Shown here: in pieces, positions 25,001-39,400 of the stretch
Position numbering within the stretch: the first letter of the stretch is position 1
Layout: every line of letters starts with the position of its first letter
Assembly: GCA_014529385.2 (NCBI GenBank)
Contig: CM043953.1
Span: 78,110,872 to 78,174,871, forward strand
Length of the DNA stretch: 64,000 nt
Direction of reading: 5' to 3'
Origin: Adiantum capillus-veneris
Taxonomy: Eukaryota; Streptophyta; Polypodiopsida; Polypodiales; Pteridaceae
Position numbers and translations under genes: made by a program
Notes under the pieces: model-generated
Seen by the model: only the letters and a program-made list of their open reading frames with translations
Database searches by the model: none
What the model was told of the DNA's origin: nothing

Positions 25001-28000
25001 AGACGTGATGTGATTACGATCTTCTCTCACTGTGATGGCCTCTACTGCTTGATTCACATTATACCATGTGGATTTCATCAGATTCTCTATATCTCCCTAC
25101 AGTCCCGGGCCAAACGATTTAGAGCACAGGTGTAATGTGTACAATCGAGCTTTCAATGTTTTACAACTGCTATGTTTGCTTGAGTCATAAATATACATGT
25201 TAGCCTTGTGGATGTGGATGTGGATATGCAACGTGTGCACTCAAAACGTGTGCACTCAAAAAAAAGGAGGAAAAAAGTGGTGAAAGACACAGTCGAGTCA
25301 CTACTTTTGTTACCAATATCAGAGAGTCAGCAGACTAGGGCAACGCACCTTGCACAATGCTCATCGTCAACTTCTGCTCCTCTTCTACGTAGCCGGTGCT
25401 TTGCTCTAGTCTTTCAGATCACACTCTTCATGTCTCAGTTGTGGATTCTTTATCGTGTGCTCCTCTTCCTACCTCTCCTATCTTCACTTCTACCACAGTG
25501 ACTACCTTCCATACCCCGCCTACAGTTGTCTCTTCCCCTATAACTATCCCAGCTACACCCACTCCACCTGTCTCAGCTACATCTACTATGCATCCTACTA
25601 GTTCATTAGCAGTGCCACCTGCAAGCCTTGTCCCACTAGACACCTCTATAAGATCCTCAACAGTGGTGGACTCTATCCGCTCTTTCGGCTATCTGAGAAG
25701 ATACTGATGGAGTCTAGACAGGCTATTGCTACCATTGAGCTTGGTGCAGAGAGATTAGCTGCTACTCACCAGCGACACTCAGCCACATGCAGCTATGGAA
25801 GGGTCTCTGCGTGTCGCCGAGAGTGTGATCGCGGATAGAGACGCTACAGATAACTATTTTTCGGTCCAGCTATCATGGAAGAAGGGACAACAAAAAACCA
25901 TAAGTATAGCTTCAAATAAACCGAGTGTATATATGTAAATAACGCTAATGACTTAAGTATAGGTGACCAAAACACACTTTCAAGGTTTCTCGTGGGAACC
26001 CTACTCTTCATTCCATATTTACCATTAGGTGTGCGTTTAATATTAGGGGTGAGTTCTCTATATGTAAATTATGGTTTAGCCGGTATCTTTATAAATAAAT
26101 GAGTGTTTCATCTATGCTTACGTATTTTAATTTATATATTTCCTCTTTTACTATCACTTGTAAATATCCATATAGAATAATAAATAAAATTTGATGATTT
26201 ACTTCACATGGAAAACAACTTGAGATGGAGGTATTCGAAGCAAATATTCATTTCCTACAATTTTCAAGGAGGCTTTAATGCAAAAGAAGAGGAAGAGTTC
26301 TACTTGTAATTGTCTTCTTAGGATGGGTAGTCTTCAAAGGCTATGGAAAAGGAAATACCACTATTGTTCTCCATAGGCTTTTATGCAAAGTGAAAAAGAA
26401 TGGGGACACATAATACATAGGAAATTGAAAACATGAAGGACTTTAGGCAGCATTCAAATTTAAAAAAATGGACTCGTCACTTGTTGTCTAGATACAAACT
26501 CGTTTTTGAGTCTCTCCTACTATTGTAGTCAATATTTTCTCTCTTTTGTTTCTTTTAAAATAAAAAACGGCACTTTGACCAATCATCATGATCCTGGGAG
26601 CTTGTTCGTGCCTCTCTAGGGCTCTAAAATGCACCTATCCATGAAAAACAACCCATATCTTTTTTTCTCTATTTTTTTATATTCATTTTACACACTCTCT
26701 TTTCATTACACACACACCATTTCACTAGCAAGAAGAAGAATCTTCAGAGATTTGGCTCTGGCTTCTATGTCTACATATTACATTACTTTTCAAGCATACT
26801 CCACCTATTTTTCTTGCTCTATCTCTTATATCCTACCTTCATAGCTCTACTTTCCTATGAATTTCATCCACAAAGCAGCAAACGAAGGATAAATTTAGCG
26901 AAGTCCCGACTCCATTCAATGGAATCAATACACAACACGCGAAAATGGCGGCAACAATTCAACAAAAAAGAAGGAGAATCTTTCAGATTGGACTATGTTG
27001 TTATCTCTCCAATTTCACCATATGTAAATTTTTCTTTATGCTATCAATTGTATAAATCCATACTAACTCTAACTCTAAGAATCTTACTAACCTATTAACC
27101 TACTAACCTACACTCTAATGCTACCACCTATCTCTTCACTTAAATCAACTATCTCCTAAAGAAAGCTTTGTTATGTAATTAAAAGTGATCATGCAAATTC
27201 TAATCCCTCCAAAACCCTATAAAAAGAGAGCCTCTCTTTGCAATGAAAAATATATGAGAAGAAGAAGTGAGAAGTTTAGGAAAGAAGAGTGCGAGAGGCT
27301 ACAAGCTTTGCGCAAGAAGCCTTGCATTATGCCATGCTAATTTTGTGAGTGCAAATATCCATAACCTTTGTTCAATGCTTGCTAAATCTGCAAATGCAAA
27401 GTGCTTTACATAGTGTATGCCTAAGAGAAGAGAGGAGAGGAATTAGAGGTTGTTTCTACAATTGTATGTTCATTTTTGTGGTCTCATCAAAGAAGAGGTA
27501 GTTTGGGCTCCGCGTCTTAATGGTGTTCTTTCATCTTGTATTTGCTAAACATCATGGAATCTCCGCAATTGTAAGTTTTTTCAAGTGTCTTGTGTTTGTT
27601 GGTTGTTTAAGTGACTTTTTGTGTGTGTAGCCTTAGCCTCGAGTAAGCTGTTGTAAGAAGGTTGCAAAGTGGAGAGGACTCTCTTGACCCAAAGACAATA
27701 CATGGGGTGGTTAGGTTTGAGTGTGTGTTTTGTGTTAATAACAAATGGGACCTGAAATTCTAATAGTTGTAGTCTCATTTTTGTTTAACCTATGTGTTGT
27801 GGTTTTGTTTTAGTTGAGTTGCTCATATCACTTATCCGTTTTCTCAAAGCTTTGAGTATGCATGCTTGAAGGTTTTCACGACGTTGGCTAAGAAACGTGG
27901 TCTCTCTCTCTCTCTCTCTCTCTGCCTTCGCTCTTGTCCTATTTCGTGATACAAAAAACTAGGTGGTGCCCCTATATTTTCTAGATTTTGTGTGTGGTAT

Positions 28001-28348
28001 TTGGGTGTGTTGTTGTGTTTGGAGTCTGTGTGTTATGTTTTTGTGAGGCCCTCAATCCCTATGAGCAGTATGAGAGCCTTGAGAGGTGTATAGAGGCCAC
28101 TTCTCTTGTCGCTTGCCCCGGAATTTAAGTCCCATTTGTCATCAACACAAAACACACTCAAATCTTGCCACCCCATGCATTGTCTTAGGGGCAAGAGAAT
28201 CCTCTCCACTCCCGTGCTCCTCATAGTATTTGAGGGTCTAACACAAACCCCAAATACAACAACACACCCAAATACCACACACAAAATTTGGAAAATATAG
28301 GGACACCACCTTGTTTTTGGTATCACGAACTATGACGTGAGCGAAGGT

Positions 28349-28384
<36 letters not shown>

Positions 28385-31300
28385 AAGAGATACCATGTCT
28401 TTATCCACCACCATGAAAAATCCTCAAGCATACATGCTCAAAGCTTCAAGGAGATTGATAAGTGATATAAGCACCTTAGCTAAAACAAAACCACAACACA
28501 TAGGCTCGTCCTCTTCACCTTGCAACCCTCTTACAACGGCTTACTCGAGGCTAGGGCTACACATACAAAACGTCATGCAAACAATCAACAAACAACAGGA
28601 CACTTGAAACACTTACAATGGCGTAGATTCTATGATGTTTAGCAGACACACGATGAAAGAACACCATCAAAACGCGGAACCCAAAACCACCTCTTCTTTA
28701 ATGAGACCACCAAAATAAGCATACAATTGTAGAAGCAACCTCCAATTCCTTTCTTCTCTTGTCTTTGTCTCACACTACACAAAGCACTTTGCATTTGCGA
28801 ATTTATCAAGCATTGGGCAAAGGTTATGGCTATTTGCACTTACAAAGCTAGCATGGCATAATGCAAGGTTTCTTGCGCAAAGTTTGTAGCCTCTCTCACA
28901 CTTGCTCTCGCATTCTTCTTCTCTAGACTTCTCACTTCTTCTTCACATGTATACCTCATTACAAAGAGAGGCTCTCCTTTTATAAGTTTATGGAAGGATT
29001 AGAATTTTCGCGATCACTTTTAATTACACGTAACAAAGCTTCCTTTAGGAGGTAATTGATTACGGTGAAGAGATAGGTAATAGGACTAGAGTTTAGGTTA
29101 GTAGGTTAGTAAGAGTTAGTGTTAGTATAGATTTATAAGGCGGATAATATAATGGGAATTTTACAAATGGTGAAATTTGTGAGGTGAGAAAGTCGCCGAA
29201 TCTGGAAGATTCTCCTTCTTTGTTGTTGAATTGTCGCCGCCATTTTTGTGTCTCGTGTTTTGATTCCATTCGATGGAGTCGGTACTTCGCTAAGTTTATT
29301 TTTTGTAATCGTTTAGTGTGGATGAAACTCACAAGAAATTAGACCTATGGAGCTAGGATATGAGATAGAGCAAGAAAAAATAGCTAGAAAAGTAATATAA
29401 TATGTAGATATTCACATAGAAGCCATAGCCAAATCTGTGAAGCTTCTTCTTCATGTTAGTGAAAATGGTGTGTGTGTGTGTGTGTGTGTATGTGTGTAAT
29501 GAAAAAAGAGTGTAAAATGAATATGAAAAATCAAGAGAAAAGATATGGGCTGGGATAGATGAATCTTAAAGCCCTAGAGAGGCCCGAACAATCCCATGGG
29601 ATCATGATGATTGGTCACAGAGCTTATTTTATTGTAAAAGAAGCAGGAGAAAGAAAATATTGACTAAAATATTAAGAGAGACTCAAAAATGATTTTGTAT
29701 CTTGGCAGCAAGTGATAAGTCTATTTTTTCCATTTGAATGCTGTCCAAAGTCCTTATGTCTCTAATTTTCTATGTATTATATAACTTTATTCTTGATACT
29801 TTGCATAAAAGCTTATGGAGAACAATAGTGATATTTCCTTTTCCATAGCCTTTAAAAACTACCCATCATAGGAAGACAATTATAAGTAGAACTCTTTCGC
29901 TTCTTTTGCATTGAAGCCCCTTTGAAAGTTGTAGAAAATGGGCATTTGCTTTGAATACCTCCATCCCATGTTGTTTCCCATGTGAAGTAAATCACCAAAT
30001 TTTATTTATTATTGTATATGGATATTCACAAGTGATAGTAAAAGAGAAAATATATATACTAAAATACCTAAGCATAGGTGAAACACTTATATATTTATGA
30101 AGATATTTTTCAAACCATAATTTACATATAAGAAACTCACCTTTAATATTATACGTACACCTAATGGTAAAGATAGAACAAAAAAGTAGAGGTTCCTACA
30201 AGAAACTTTGAAAGTGTGTTTTGGTGACCTATGCTAAATTAAGTTATTAGCATTATTCATATATATACACTCGGTTTATTTGGGGCTATGCTTATGGTCT
30301 TTTGTTGTTCCTTTTTTCATAGTAGCTGGACCGAAAAATAGCTATCACTACCATTTTTGCGACACGCATTGAAAGAGAAGTCTCAAATCATTAATGACCT
30401 TCAACTCACGTACAAGGATTTCGTGAAATGCTACTACACGGAGATATCCGGGTTCAGACTCTAGTGGGTATAGGATATCGATGGACGCGGTCGGGGACAC
30501 AGGTATAGACCCGTGTTGGATATGCACAGCCAGGTACTTCTACACAGTTCATGGGACCCTCTCCGCAGACTCCTGTAGGATATGCTCAGCCTCAGCAATT
30601 CCCATACTATCCTCAGGGGTTTCAACAACAAGTACCCATGCCACAGATGCAGCCGACACAGAAACTTCCTTGCGATGGTTTTGTTGGTGCACACCACCAT
30701 GGTTGTGTCAGAGGCGGCCTCAGTACACTTCAAGACAGGTGCTTCCATCCATTGAGCAGCAGGTGGCTTCTTCCTACAACTCTCTCTCTCTTTGGGTGAC
30801 AGGACCCGGCTGCACTGCTCCACTTTCTTATATGCAATAGTGTTTCTTTTGAGCTATTTCAGTATCTGAGTGGTTTCTTTTTGCAGTTCAGTGTTCCTCT
30901 CACGGAGACGGTGAGCGGTCTTGTGGCGGGCAACCTGTAGCAGGGCTACAGTGTCACTGGCATGAAACAGACAGTTAGTTATAGTGGGCTGGAGTTCACA
31001 TTGAACGGACTCTCGCCTAGGCAGTAACACGTGGCGAGGATATGAGTGGTAGTCTAGCCGACACGAGCCAGATCACCACCACTACAGTTTGGAGTAGACT
31101 TAGTTGGATTAGATATTTTGTGAGTCGTTGGTGGTTCTCTATGATTGTATAAATCCGTAGTTGTTTGGAGTCATTGGCATCATCATCTACTTTGTATGGT
31201 CGAGCGTCTTGCGTCTCAAGTCTGGAGTTCATGCACAACACGTCTGCACCATCCCTACACATTTGAGCCTCAACACCCCCATTGTACCCATGAGTTTTGG

Positions 31301-34300
31301 GCATGGAGCTGAGTGTGTTGCCATGCCAGAGTCTGTATTGGTTCATTTGAGTTAGTCGAGTCTCATGTTGTTCAGGTTCTACTGTTGATTCGCCGTGTTG
31401 CTCCATTATTCATTGTTTGAAGTGAGATTTCACGCACATTGCACTGAGGAGCACCCACTGTAGAGAGCATGACACGTTATCTCCGCTACAGATACATGGA
31501 TTCAGCATGGATAGCTTGTCTCCCTTCAGCATTCCATTGATGCACCATCGCTGTCTTTTACACGTTTGGAGATTACTAGACTCGTTCCCAAGTACCTGAC
31601 CCAGTTGGACACCAGGAGGACATGGATAGAGTTGACACAAGAGTTGGGCACGAAGATGTCTTTCTATAGAGAGAATCTTCTCTAACTCACAGGGGATCCA
31701 TTTGTGATTTGACCCAACTATTTGGATACACATCTATCTCATGGGTCACGGTGTGCCATCGGTCATAGATATAGACATCTTCACACCAGCTTGAGATTGA
31801 GGCCGGTAGATTCCTAGGTATACCAACAGCTAGCAGGATATGCAGCCTATGCCATATAGAGCCAGAGACAAAGATGCATTATATAATGTCAGTGCACAGT
31901 GTATTATGAGATACAGGGTCGCTTCCATTGTCTATTTAGAGAGGGCTTCAGACCCTTCTCCAGAGTCATGAGCTATCAAGACCAGAGATGTCTTGGATTG
32001 TACCTACGTGAGTTACACAGACATGAAGATAGTTTACTGAGGAGATATGGAGAGAGACAATCCTAGAGACAGATTAGTGATTTCTTCACACCAAACGCTG
32101 GACAGATAGAGGAGAAGCCACCACTGCAAAGCTCAGCTCATACTCACACACGCGGTACTCTCAGTGACCAAGCATTGGAGCTAGGGAGATCGAGACACCC
32201 ACGACTAAGGAGAGGAGCTTCACAGCATCGACGGAGACTACAACAGAGGATTCAAGCCATACTATCTTGACATCCAGAGTACATATGAGGATGGATTCAT
32301 CACCCATTATATCACCCTCTTGTATTGGGCACCCATTGTATCAATGGTCACACATATCCCACACAGTTCCAGATAGTAGCACTTCGTATCTCTTCTTTTT
32401 GGTACTCAGACATGGTACCAGATTCACCAATTGTAGCGGATTGGTCTCATAGGTCATTTTGGCCTTTTGAAGACATTAATATATCATTTCATTTCTCTCC
32501 CCTACCGGAGGCTCCACCTGTCTCTCTCTTGTGATTGCAAGTGGCGGAGGGAGAGGAGGAGGGGGGGGGGGGGGTTGTGCGGTTGTTTGCTTATCAGGTA
32601 TTTTAAGTCAAAACGCCTTATAGGCTTTGAAACTTTTAATTCAAAGTTAGGGCCCTATAAATCGGGCCGTAGGGTGACCACTTTTGGACATTCCGAGTTT
32701 CACATGCTGGAAGAGGACCTGGACACTTAGACAAAGAAGAGGACTTGCAGATTCTTGCCATCTAGCCGTACTCTTACCGAATCAATAAACAATTACTCAA
32801 CCAAGGGTGCTGACAGTGGCGGTTCAGATTCATCGACACTCTTGTGCAGGAGCATCCTGCTCCAATATCTTCTCCCTTCACTCTATTTGTTAGTTTTCTT
32901 CAGTTATTCAAGTTGGTTTGAAGTGCTAAAGTTTGATTCAAGCATGCAATGATCAGTAGTTCATTGATTGCTTTTCAATCGCTTGCCGTAAATGATAACA
33001 CTGGTGTCAGAGCTTGTGCTTCTTTGTCCCCTGCAATCCTAAGCACGGTGCTATCATCCTATCATCATGGAGGCGGATCATGGAGATCATCATGATGGCG
33101 GTGGAGATGTTCCACAGAGTCCCCCTACCTAGAGACTTGTGGAGGAGACCTATATGCAGCTAGGACATTGTCACCCATCATTGGTCACATCTTCAAGGCT
33201 CCAGCGAAGGGTCTCCTTGACGCTTGGGCTATGCATCCTGCAGTGCCTTTGCACCTTGCAGGGGACTACGAGGACCCTGCCAACTATAAGACCATCATGA
33301 TTGGCCACGTGTTGGCCAAGATGTATGGAGAAGTTTTTGAGTCAGAATTGAGACATATGCAGAGCACCAGGGCCCCCAGCCCGAGAACAGGTGGGATTTA
33401 GATGCAGGATCACATTTTGGCACTCAGTTTCCTTATAGAGTAGGTTAAGAGCAGAGGAAGGTGCCTTTATCGCTGCCTTGTGGTTTTCTGCAAAGCTATC
33501 CTTGGGTGTCCTGTTGGAGACGTCTCTAATAGATAATACAGTGAGAGCTCAAAAATCAGCAACACTGTTGGTGTAAAGGAAGGCTTCCCCCTAGCATCAA
33601 CTCTGTTTGGGATATACATAGGTGAGTTTGAGATTATATACAGAGTAAAGGAGGTGCTGAGGTTGAGACTGCTGGCACGCAGGTCCACATCATGCTGCAC
33701 TTGGATGCTATTGGTTTGAATATCGAGTAACAGGAGGGAATACAGCGGCACCTACATGCATTGGAGGTTTTCTGTGTAGACAGAGGCCTCAGTGAACCTT
33801 GGGAAAACCAATGATATGATCTCTGATACCTCAGCCCAAGTACCGGGACGATCATTCTTCACATTCAATGGCCAACAAATAGAGGTCTCTGACTCATATG
33901 TGTACGTGAGGATTACCTTTACCAGCAAGACAAGGAGATTGTCGATGCTACAAGCTTCTCTGGACCGTTTAGGCACAACCATATACTTCATTGGCCATGC
34001 TCAAGAGACTGTGTCATCAGGGACATTTTCCAGGATCCACGCTCAAAGTGCTGGCTGTTTTGACACTCTAGTGACACCAGGCCTGATGTATGCAGCCCAT
34101 GTTTGGACACCAGGCCTATCATCACCTCTCATGGAGCAAGCTAGAAGACCTCAAATTTTGCTGCTATCACACAGGGCTCGCAGCAAACCATCAGTACCAT
34201 ATGATATCTGAGAGCTGAGGTTGACTTACAATTTGATCATAGCACATGTCAACATCGTCCATACACAAAAGACTGCAAGATGCAATATGATCGTGTGATG

Positions 34301-34905
34301 AGTTTATTAGTGTGTGGAAGTTTGATGGAGATGGAGGAGGAGAGAGGGAGACTGATAAGCTCGATGGAGATGGGGAGAAGCTTGGTGGACATAATGCGGG
34401 CTTTGCTTGCAAGTTTCTATAATGCTTGAGGGCTTGCTTGCTTGAGAAAGAGACATGCGTTTTCTTTTATTAATTTTAGGGCTCAAGAGCTGGCCTTGTG
34501 GAATCAGAGAGAAGTAGTGGGAAGCAGAGAGAAAGAAAGAAAGATTTTTTAACGTCTATAAAGAGGCTGAAATCGGCCTATGAGATAAATCAAAGTACAT
34601 GAGGTGGGTGTCCTCTGTGTATCTATAAAGGATAAAAGGGTACAAAAGTAAAAGTAAACTATCCTGTGTAATGTCTGGGGGGAGGTCATACAAAGAGGGT
34701 GGGGGTGGAGCTCCAAAAACTGGGGGAGAGATGCAATCCTATATGCTGGGGTAAATACAATCATGAGATGCTATCCTATCTCTAACTCCATCCAGTCCCA
34801 TAATCAGGGTGTAATACATGATGCATGGGTGGGTAGGGTGCGGACAATCCGTGTAAGATGGTGGCTGGATCTGCAAAAGCCCGAGTACGTCGCTCCTCAA
34901 GGATC

Positions 34906-34959
<54 letters not shown>

Positions 34960-35785
34960 AAATGAAATGAAATGGAATGAAATGTTATATTAACGTCTTC
35001 AAAAGGCCAAAGTGACCTATGAGACCAGAAAGTTACAATGTGATGGATCTGATACAAAGTCAGAGTAACAAGATGACAAAATGACAAAATAAAATACTAT
35101 GGAATTCTAAATTGCTAGGTGTGAACTAAGCAGCTAGCTGGGATAGCTAGATCACAAGAGATCCAGCATCGGTTGCTGGCGGATCTCATCAATCTCCTCC
35201 ATGGTCAGTAGTCTGACCGGGCGTCGTGCGTGTCGGGCCAAAGTGATCCAAATCCTCTGATGCAGCCTCCGTCGATACTGTGTAGTCCTCCGCAGTCGTG
35301 GGCGACTGGATCTCCCCAGCTCGGTCGCTCGGTGTGCCTCTGGTGTGAGGCGACGAGCTCTGCTATGGTAGTAGCTCCTCCGGGTGTCCAGTGGCAGCTC
35401 TAAAGAAGTCTACGATCTGTCTCTGAGACTGGCTAGCCTCTCCTCTCATCAAGCTCTCTCTGTGTCTGCGCAGCTCGAGCAAAAACAGACCCAGGCATCT
35501 CTAATCCTCGTACCGCATGACTCTGGAGAGTAGTCCAAAGCCCTCTCTGAACAAGCAATGGAAGCGGCCTCGTATCTCGTAGTAGACGGGGCAGTGGCAT
35601 GTGTAGTGCAACTCTGTTCCAGGCTCGATGTCACACAGGGGGCATATCCTGACCTCTGTTGGTACTCCGCTGTATCTCCCAGTCTCGATCCGCAGCTGGT
35701 GTGCGTGTGCGTGTGCGTGTGCGTGTGCGTGTGCGTGTGCGTGTGCGTGTGCGTGTGCGTGCGTGCGTGCGTGTGTGTGTGTGTT

Positions 35786-35871
<86 letters not shown>

Positions 35872-36384
35872 TTTTAACGTCTATGTCAGGCCGAAATCGG
35901 CCTATGAGACAAATCAAATGTACATGGTGTGTATGTCATCCGTCTATCGGAAAGACAAATGAAACAAAAACTGATACAAAACTGAACTGAGTGTAGGTAG
36001 TGGGGTATCTGAGGAGGGATGGAGCTCTATCTCTAGGGGTATATGCATGTCTATATGCTCAAGGTAGTACAATCATGAGAATGCATCAAGCTATCTAGCT
36101 CCATCCTGTACTAATGGGGGGATGTAAGATGTGGTACATGGGCGGGTCTGGTGCCAAGGCTGCCCGGATGAAAGCTGTCGGGTCGGCCCTCATCCGGGCC
36201 ACTCGCTCCTCAGTGGCACGGCGCTCCCGGGCTCGGATCTCCTCGATCTGTCGGTGGTGGGAGCTCGCGCCCCTGTAGCCTGTGACTCGTGGTCGTCGTC
36301 TAGCTCGGCTCACCTCCGCCTGTGGGAGTGTCACTCCCCTCTGAGTGTCTGGTGGGGGAGGGGCGGTAATCCTCTGAAAGAAGT

Positions 36385-36435
<51 letters not shown>

Positions 36436-39400
36436 GGGGAGTGGGAAGTAGAGGCGGGGGGGGGGGGGGGGGGGGGGGGGGGGTTTCTGTGCGTCAAATA
36501 CTGAAGTTTGTATATGATAACGGGGAACGATGGGGTCATGGCTCATGAAAGAGTCTTAATTTGGAGGAAATTGGCATTTGGGTCCTTGAATGACAAGCCC
36601 ATGCTAAAAAGCTGAGAAGTCTATGGAGAGGGGAGGAGAGAATGTGCACACCCTGAGTGCCCCTTGATGAGAAGCAAGGGGCCTGAAAAGTGGGCTCTAA
36701 GCACTCAAGCACTTAACTGGGGCTTTTGGACGATCAGATTTTATGCCACAGGTCGGACATTTCGGGCTAGATGTCCAGCTGTACCAGCTGAGGGCCCTAG
36801 TCCGATCAGAATAGACAACTATGGACTTAAGAGCTATTTAAATCCATGATGGCCCATGCGGTAAGGCATTTTTATGCTAGATCATGTGTGGAGGATCAAA
36901 CAGGTTGCATGCTCTGCTATCATGTGGTGGATATTGACTTTGTTTGTGTTGGTTCTCAGGTACTTGCGTGAGGATAAACCACATGGTTCTGCTGGGGGTC
37001 TATATAACTTTAGAGACTGGCTTATGGAGGATGATCCAGTATGTTGATACCTATGATAGTTCAGTTATCAGAGTTCCTGTTTTCTGCTTTTTCTGTGTAT
37101 ATTACCGGGATGAAGATAAGATCTATGTAGCTTTGTCTGGCAGACCAACATATTTGTCATGAATTGCGACGTGTGCTGCAGCTTCCCTTTATCTGACATG
37201 CTGGGTAAGGAATGTCACAATTTATTGGTCTTGATGAGTGCATTTGATTCCATTTTAGGCATCATTGTGCACTGTGGCATGTTTTCTGATTCCCTGCAGT
37301 GGCACACTCGAAGTACAATGGCATTGGTACTCTACTTGTTAAGAAGGCAAGAATATTTTTGAGGTGTTGAGCTTTGAAGAGTTTCAATGATAGCCAAAAA
37401 GCCCCTGATGGGAACACCTATTTTCAGGTATCTGCTGAATCTGCCAGTGAATTTGGTGAGTTGGTATCAGATCCAGAAACAGGGGAGCTTTTGCATTATG
37501 CTGAAAAGCCAGAGACATTTGTAAGAGTTTGCTATAGCAAATTTAACGGTATCTCATGGCATTTGTGTTTAAGCATTGAATTTGGATATGTTACATCTTG
37601 TAAGTGTGTGGCTTGTAGGTTAGCGAGTGGATCAATTGTGGAGTTTACATTTTCACTCCACAAATATTTCTTGCCATTCAAGATGTTGCATCCCAACGAA
37701 AAGACCATGGTAGGTGCATTTTATCATTTCACTTGGTTTCTGGACAGACATCTGTTTATTACCCAGTGGAACAAAGCCTCTTCTAACAATTTTCCACAGC
37801 TCTGCCTTCTCCTAAGAATTCAGGTTGCGTCCTGTACTGTACTCTATTTTACGTGTGTTCTGATACCTGAAGCAGGTGGCATGGATGTAGGTGTTGTGAG
37901 GATATCAAAAGAGAGTGCGAGGTATGGGTGTTCGGCACCAACAGGAAGTGGCGGTAAAGTGAGGGAGGTGATCAGATGTGTGGTTTGTGGATCCAAGTAT
38001 ATAGTCCACTGTCTATCCCCCTCGGAGAGTGATGGCGGCATGTCAGTCAACTTGAGTTGGGCAACTAGGCCATCTCATTATAAATAATGAGATGGTGTTA
38101 TTTTTAGGCTTTTGATTTTCAGCTTTTGGGCTCTGCTTTTAACATCCCTTGTAAATTCTTTGAATTGGTCTTTGGGCTCCCACTTTGGAGAGCATCTGGA
38201 CGCAGAGTCTGAGAGTGAGACCCGAAGGCTCGCTTGTACTTTGAGTTGCAAATTAATATAAAAAGAAACATCAAAAGGGGCGCCAGTCTTTGGGGTCAAT
38301 ATCTCTAGGCACGGAACTCCGTGGGGCCAGTGTCGAATAAATTGTGAACTGTGAACTGTTATGAAGTGGTTATTTGGTGCTGTCGTGGTACATTCTTGAC
38401 TTGGAGTGTCCAAGTCTGTTACACCTTCTTCTCCCACGAGAGAAGCTCGACAAGCGCGTCACATGTTTCTATCGCATGTTACTCCCATTCTTTCGATGCG
38501 GCAAGCCCAAGACTTGGAAGTTGTTTTCACCGAGTCGGAATTGTATGCCAGCTTGCTTGATTTGGGTCGATGGAGAGCTCCTGGTTGGGATGGTCTCTCT
38601 GTGGAATTTTTCTTGTCTTTCTGGGATTATTTGAAGTTGCCTATATTGTTCATGATGAATACTGCTTGGGAACAACAGGAATTGCCCTCCTCTTGGAAAG
38701 AAGGTTTGCTCAAGCTGATTCCTAAGCATGCATTGTGTGAAGAATTCTCACATTGGCGGCCTATTACACTCATGCCTGTGGTATATAAATTAATGGCAAA
38801 AATGCTTGCTAACTGACTCAAGTGCTTTCTGCATGAAGGCTTGCATCAATCTCAATACGGCTTCATTCCGCGACGTCAAATTGCTGATAACCTCGCGAAT
38901 GTCATCATTGGTATGGAATATGCAAAATATACTCGACAGGATGTCTTAGTCATGCAGGTCGACATTGAAAAGGCATTAGATATTGTTCTTTGGGATTACA
39001 TTGCGGATACCATGCGATATTTGGACTTTGGGCCTAGGCTATTTCGTGTCTTGCTTTTCTTGTATGCACACAGTACTTCTACAGGCTTGCTGGATGGTTC
39101 TCTCACAGAATCTTGGCCTTTGGGACGGTCGGTAAGGCAGGGCTGCCCTCTGAATGCTTTGCTTTATGCGATCGCTACTCATCCCCCGTTTATGTATTTG
39201 GATTCCTTGACTTCCACTGGTAGGCTACATGGCCTGACTTTACCTTCTGGTCGGCAGTTTGCTGGTCAGGCTTATGCGGATGACTCTTTGTTCATGCCTC
39301 GTAATAACTATGATGATGTACAGCAGATTATGCATACTCTTAACTTGTTTGGATTGGCAGCAAGTCTCAAAGTTAACTTTTGCAAATCCAAGCTATTGCC

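Larger units (their letters stand above)
10968..31490 (+). mobile_element. Ty3/gypsy element a-d with nested insertions (20.5 kb)
   Basis: Two LTRs of the same subfamily, 10968-11543 and 30936-31490, both start TGTAGC and end in CTACA, and are flanked by the same 5 bases GATAC (10963-10967 and 31491-31495). LINE sequence on both sides rejoins across the site. Domain order inside is gag, zinc knuckles, protease, RT, RNase H, integrase, so it is Ty3/gypsy. Its 3' region hosts a second complete gypsy element (19623-24954) and an inverted-repeat element (25854-30341). All coding frames are broken by stops and shifts. Confidence 0.9.
10095..36959 (+). other. Intron 2 of the KJC-like gene (26,865 bp)
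   Basis: Bounded by GTAATA and CTCAG. It holds most of the nested retroelements in the window. Its existence follows from exons 2 and 3 joining in phase 2 in the exact family order. Confidence 0.9.

Noticed and set aside
35558-35990. Cys-Val and Ala-Cys repeat proteins
   Set aside because: Translations of the GTGTGC array joined to LINE antisense sequence.
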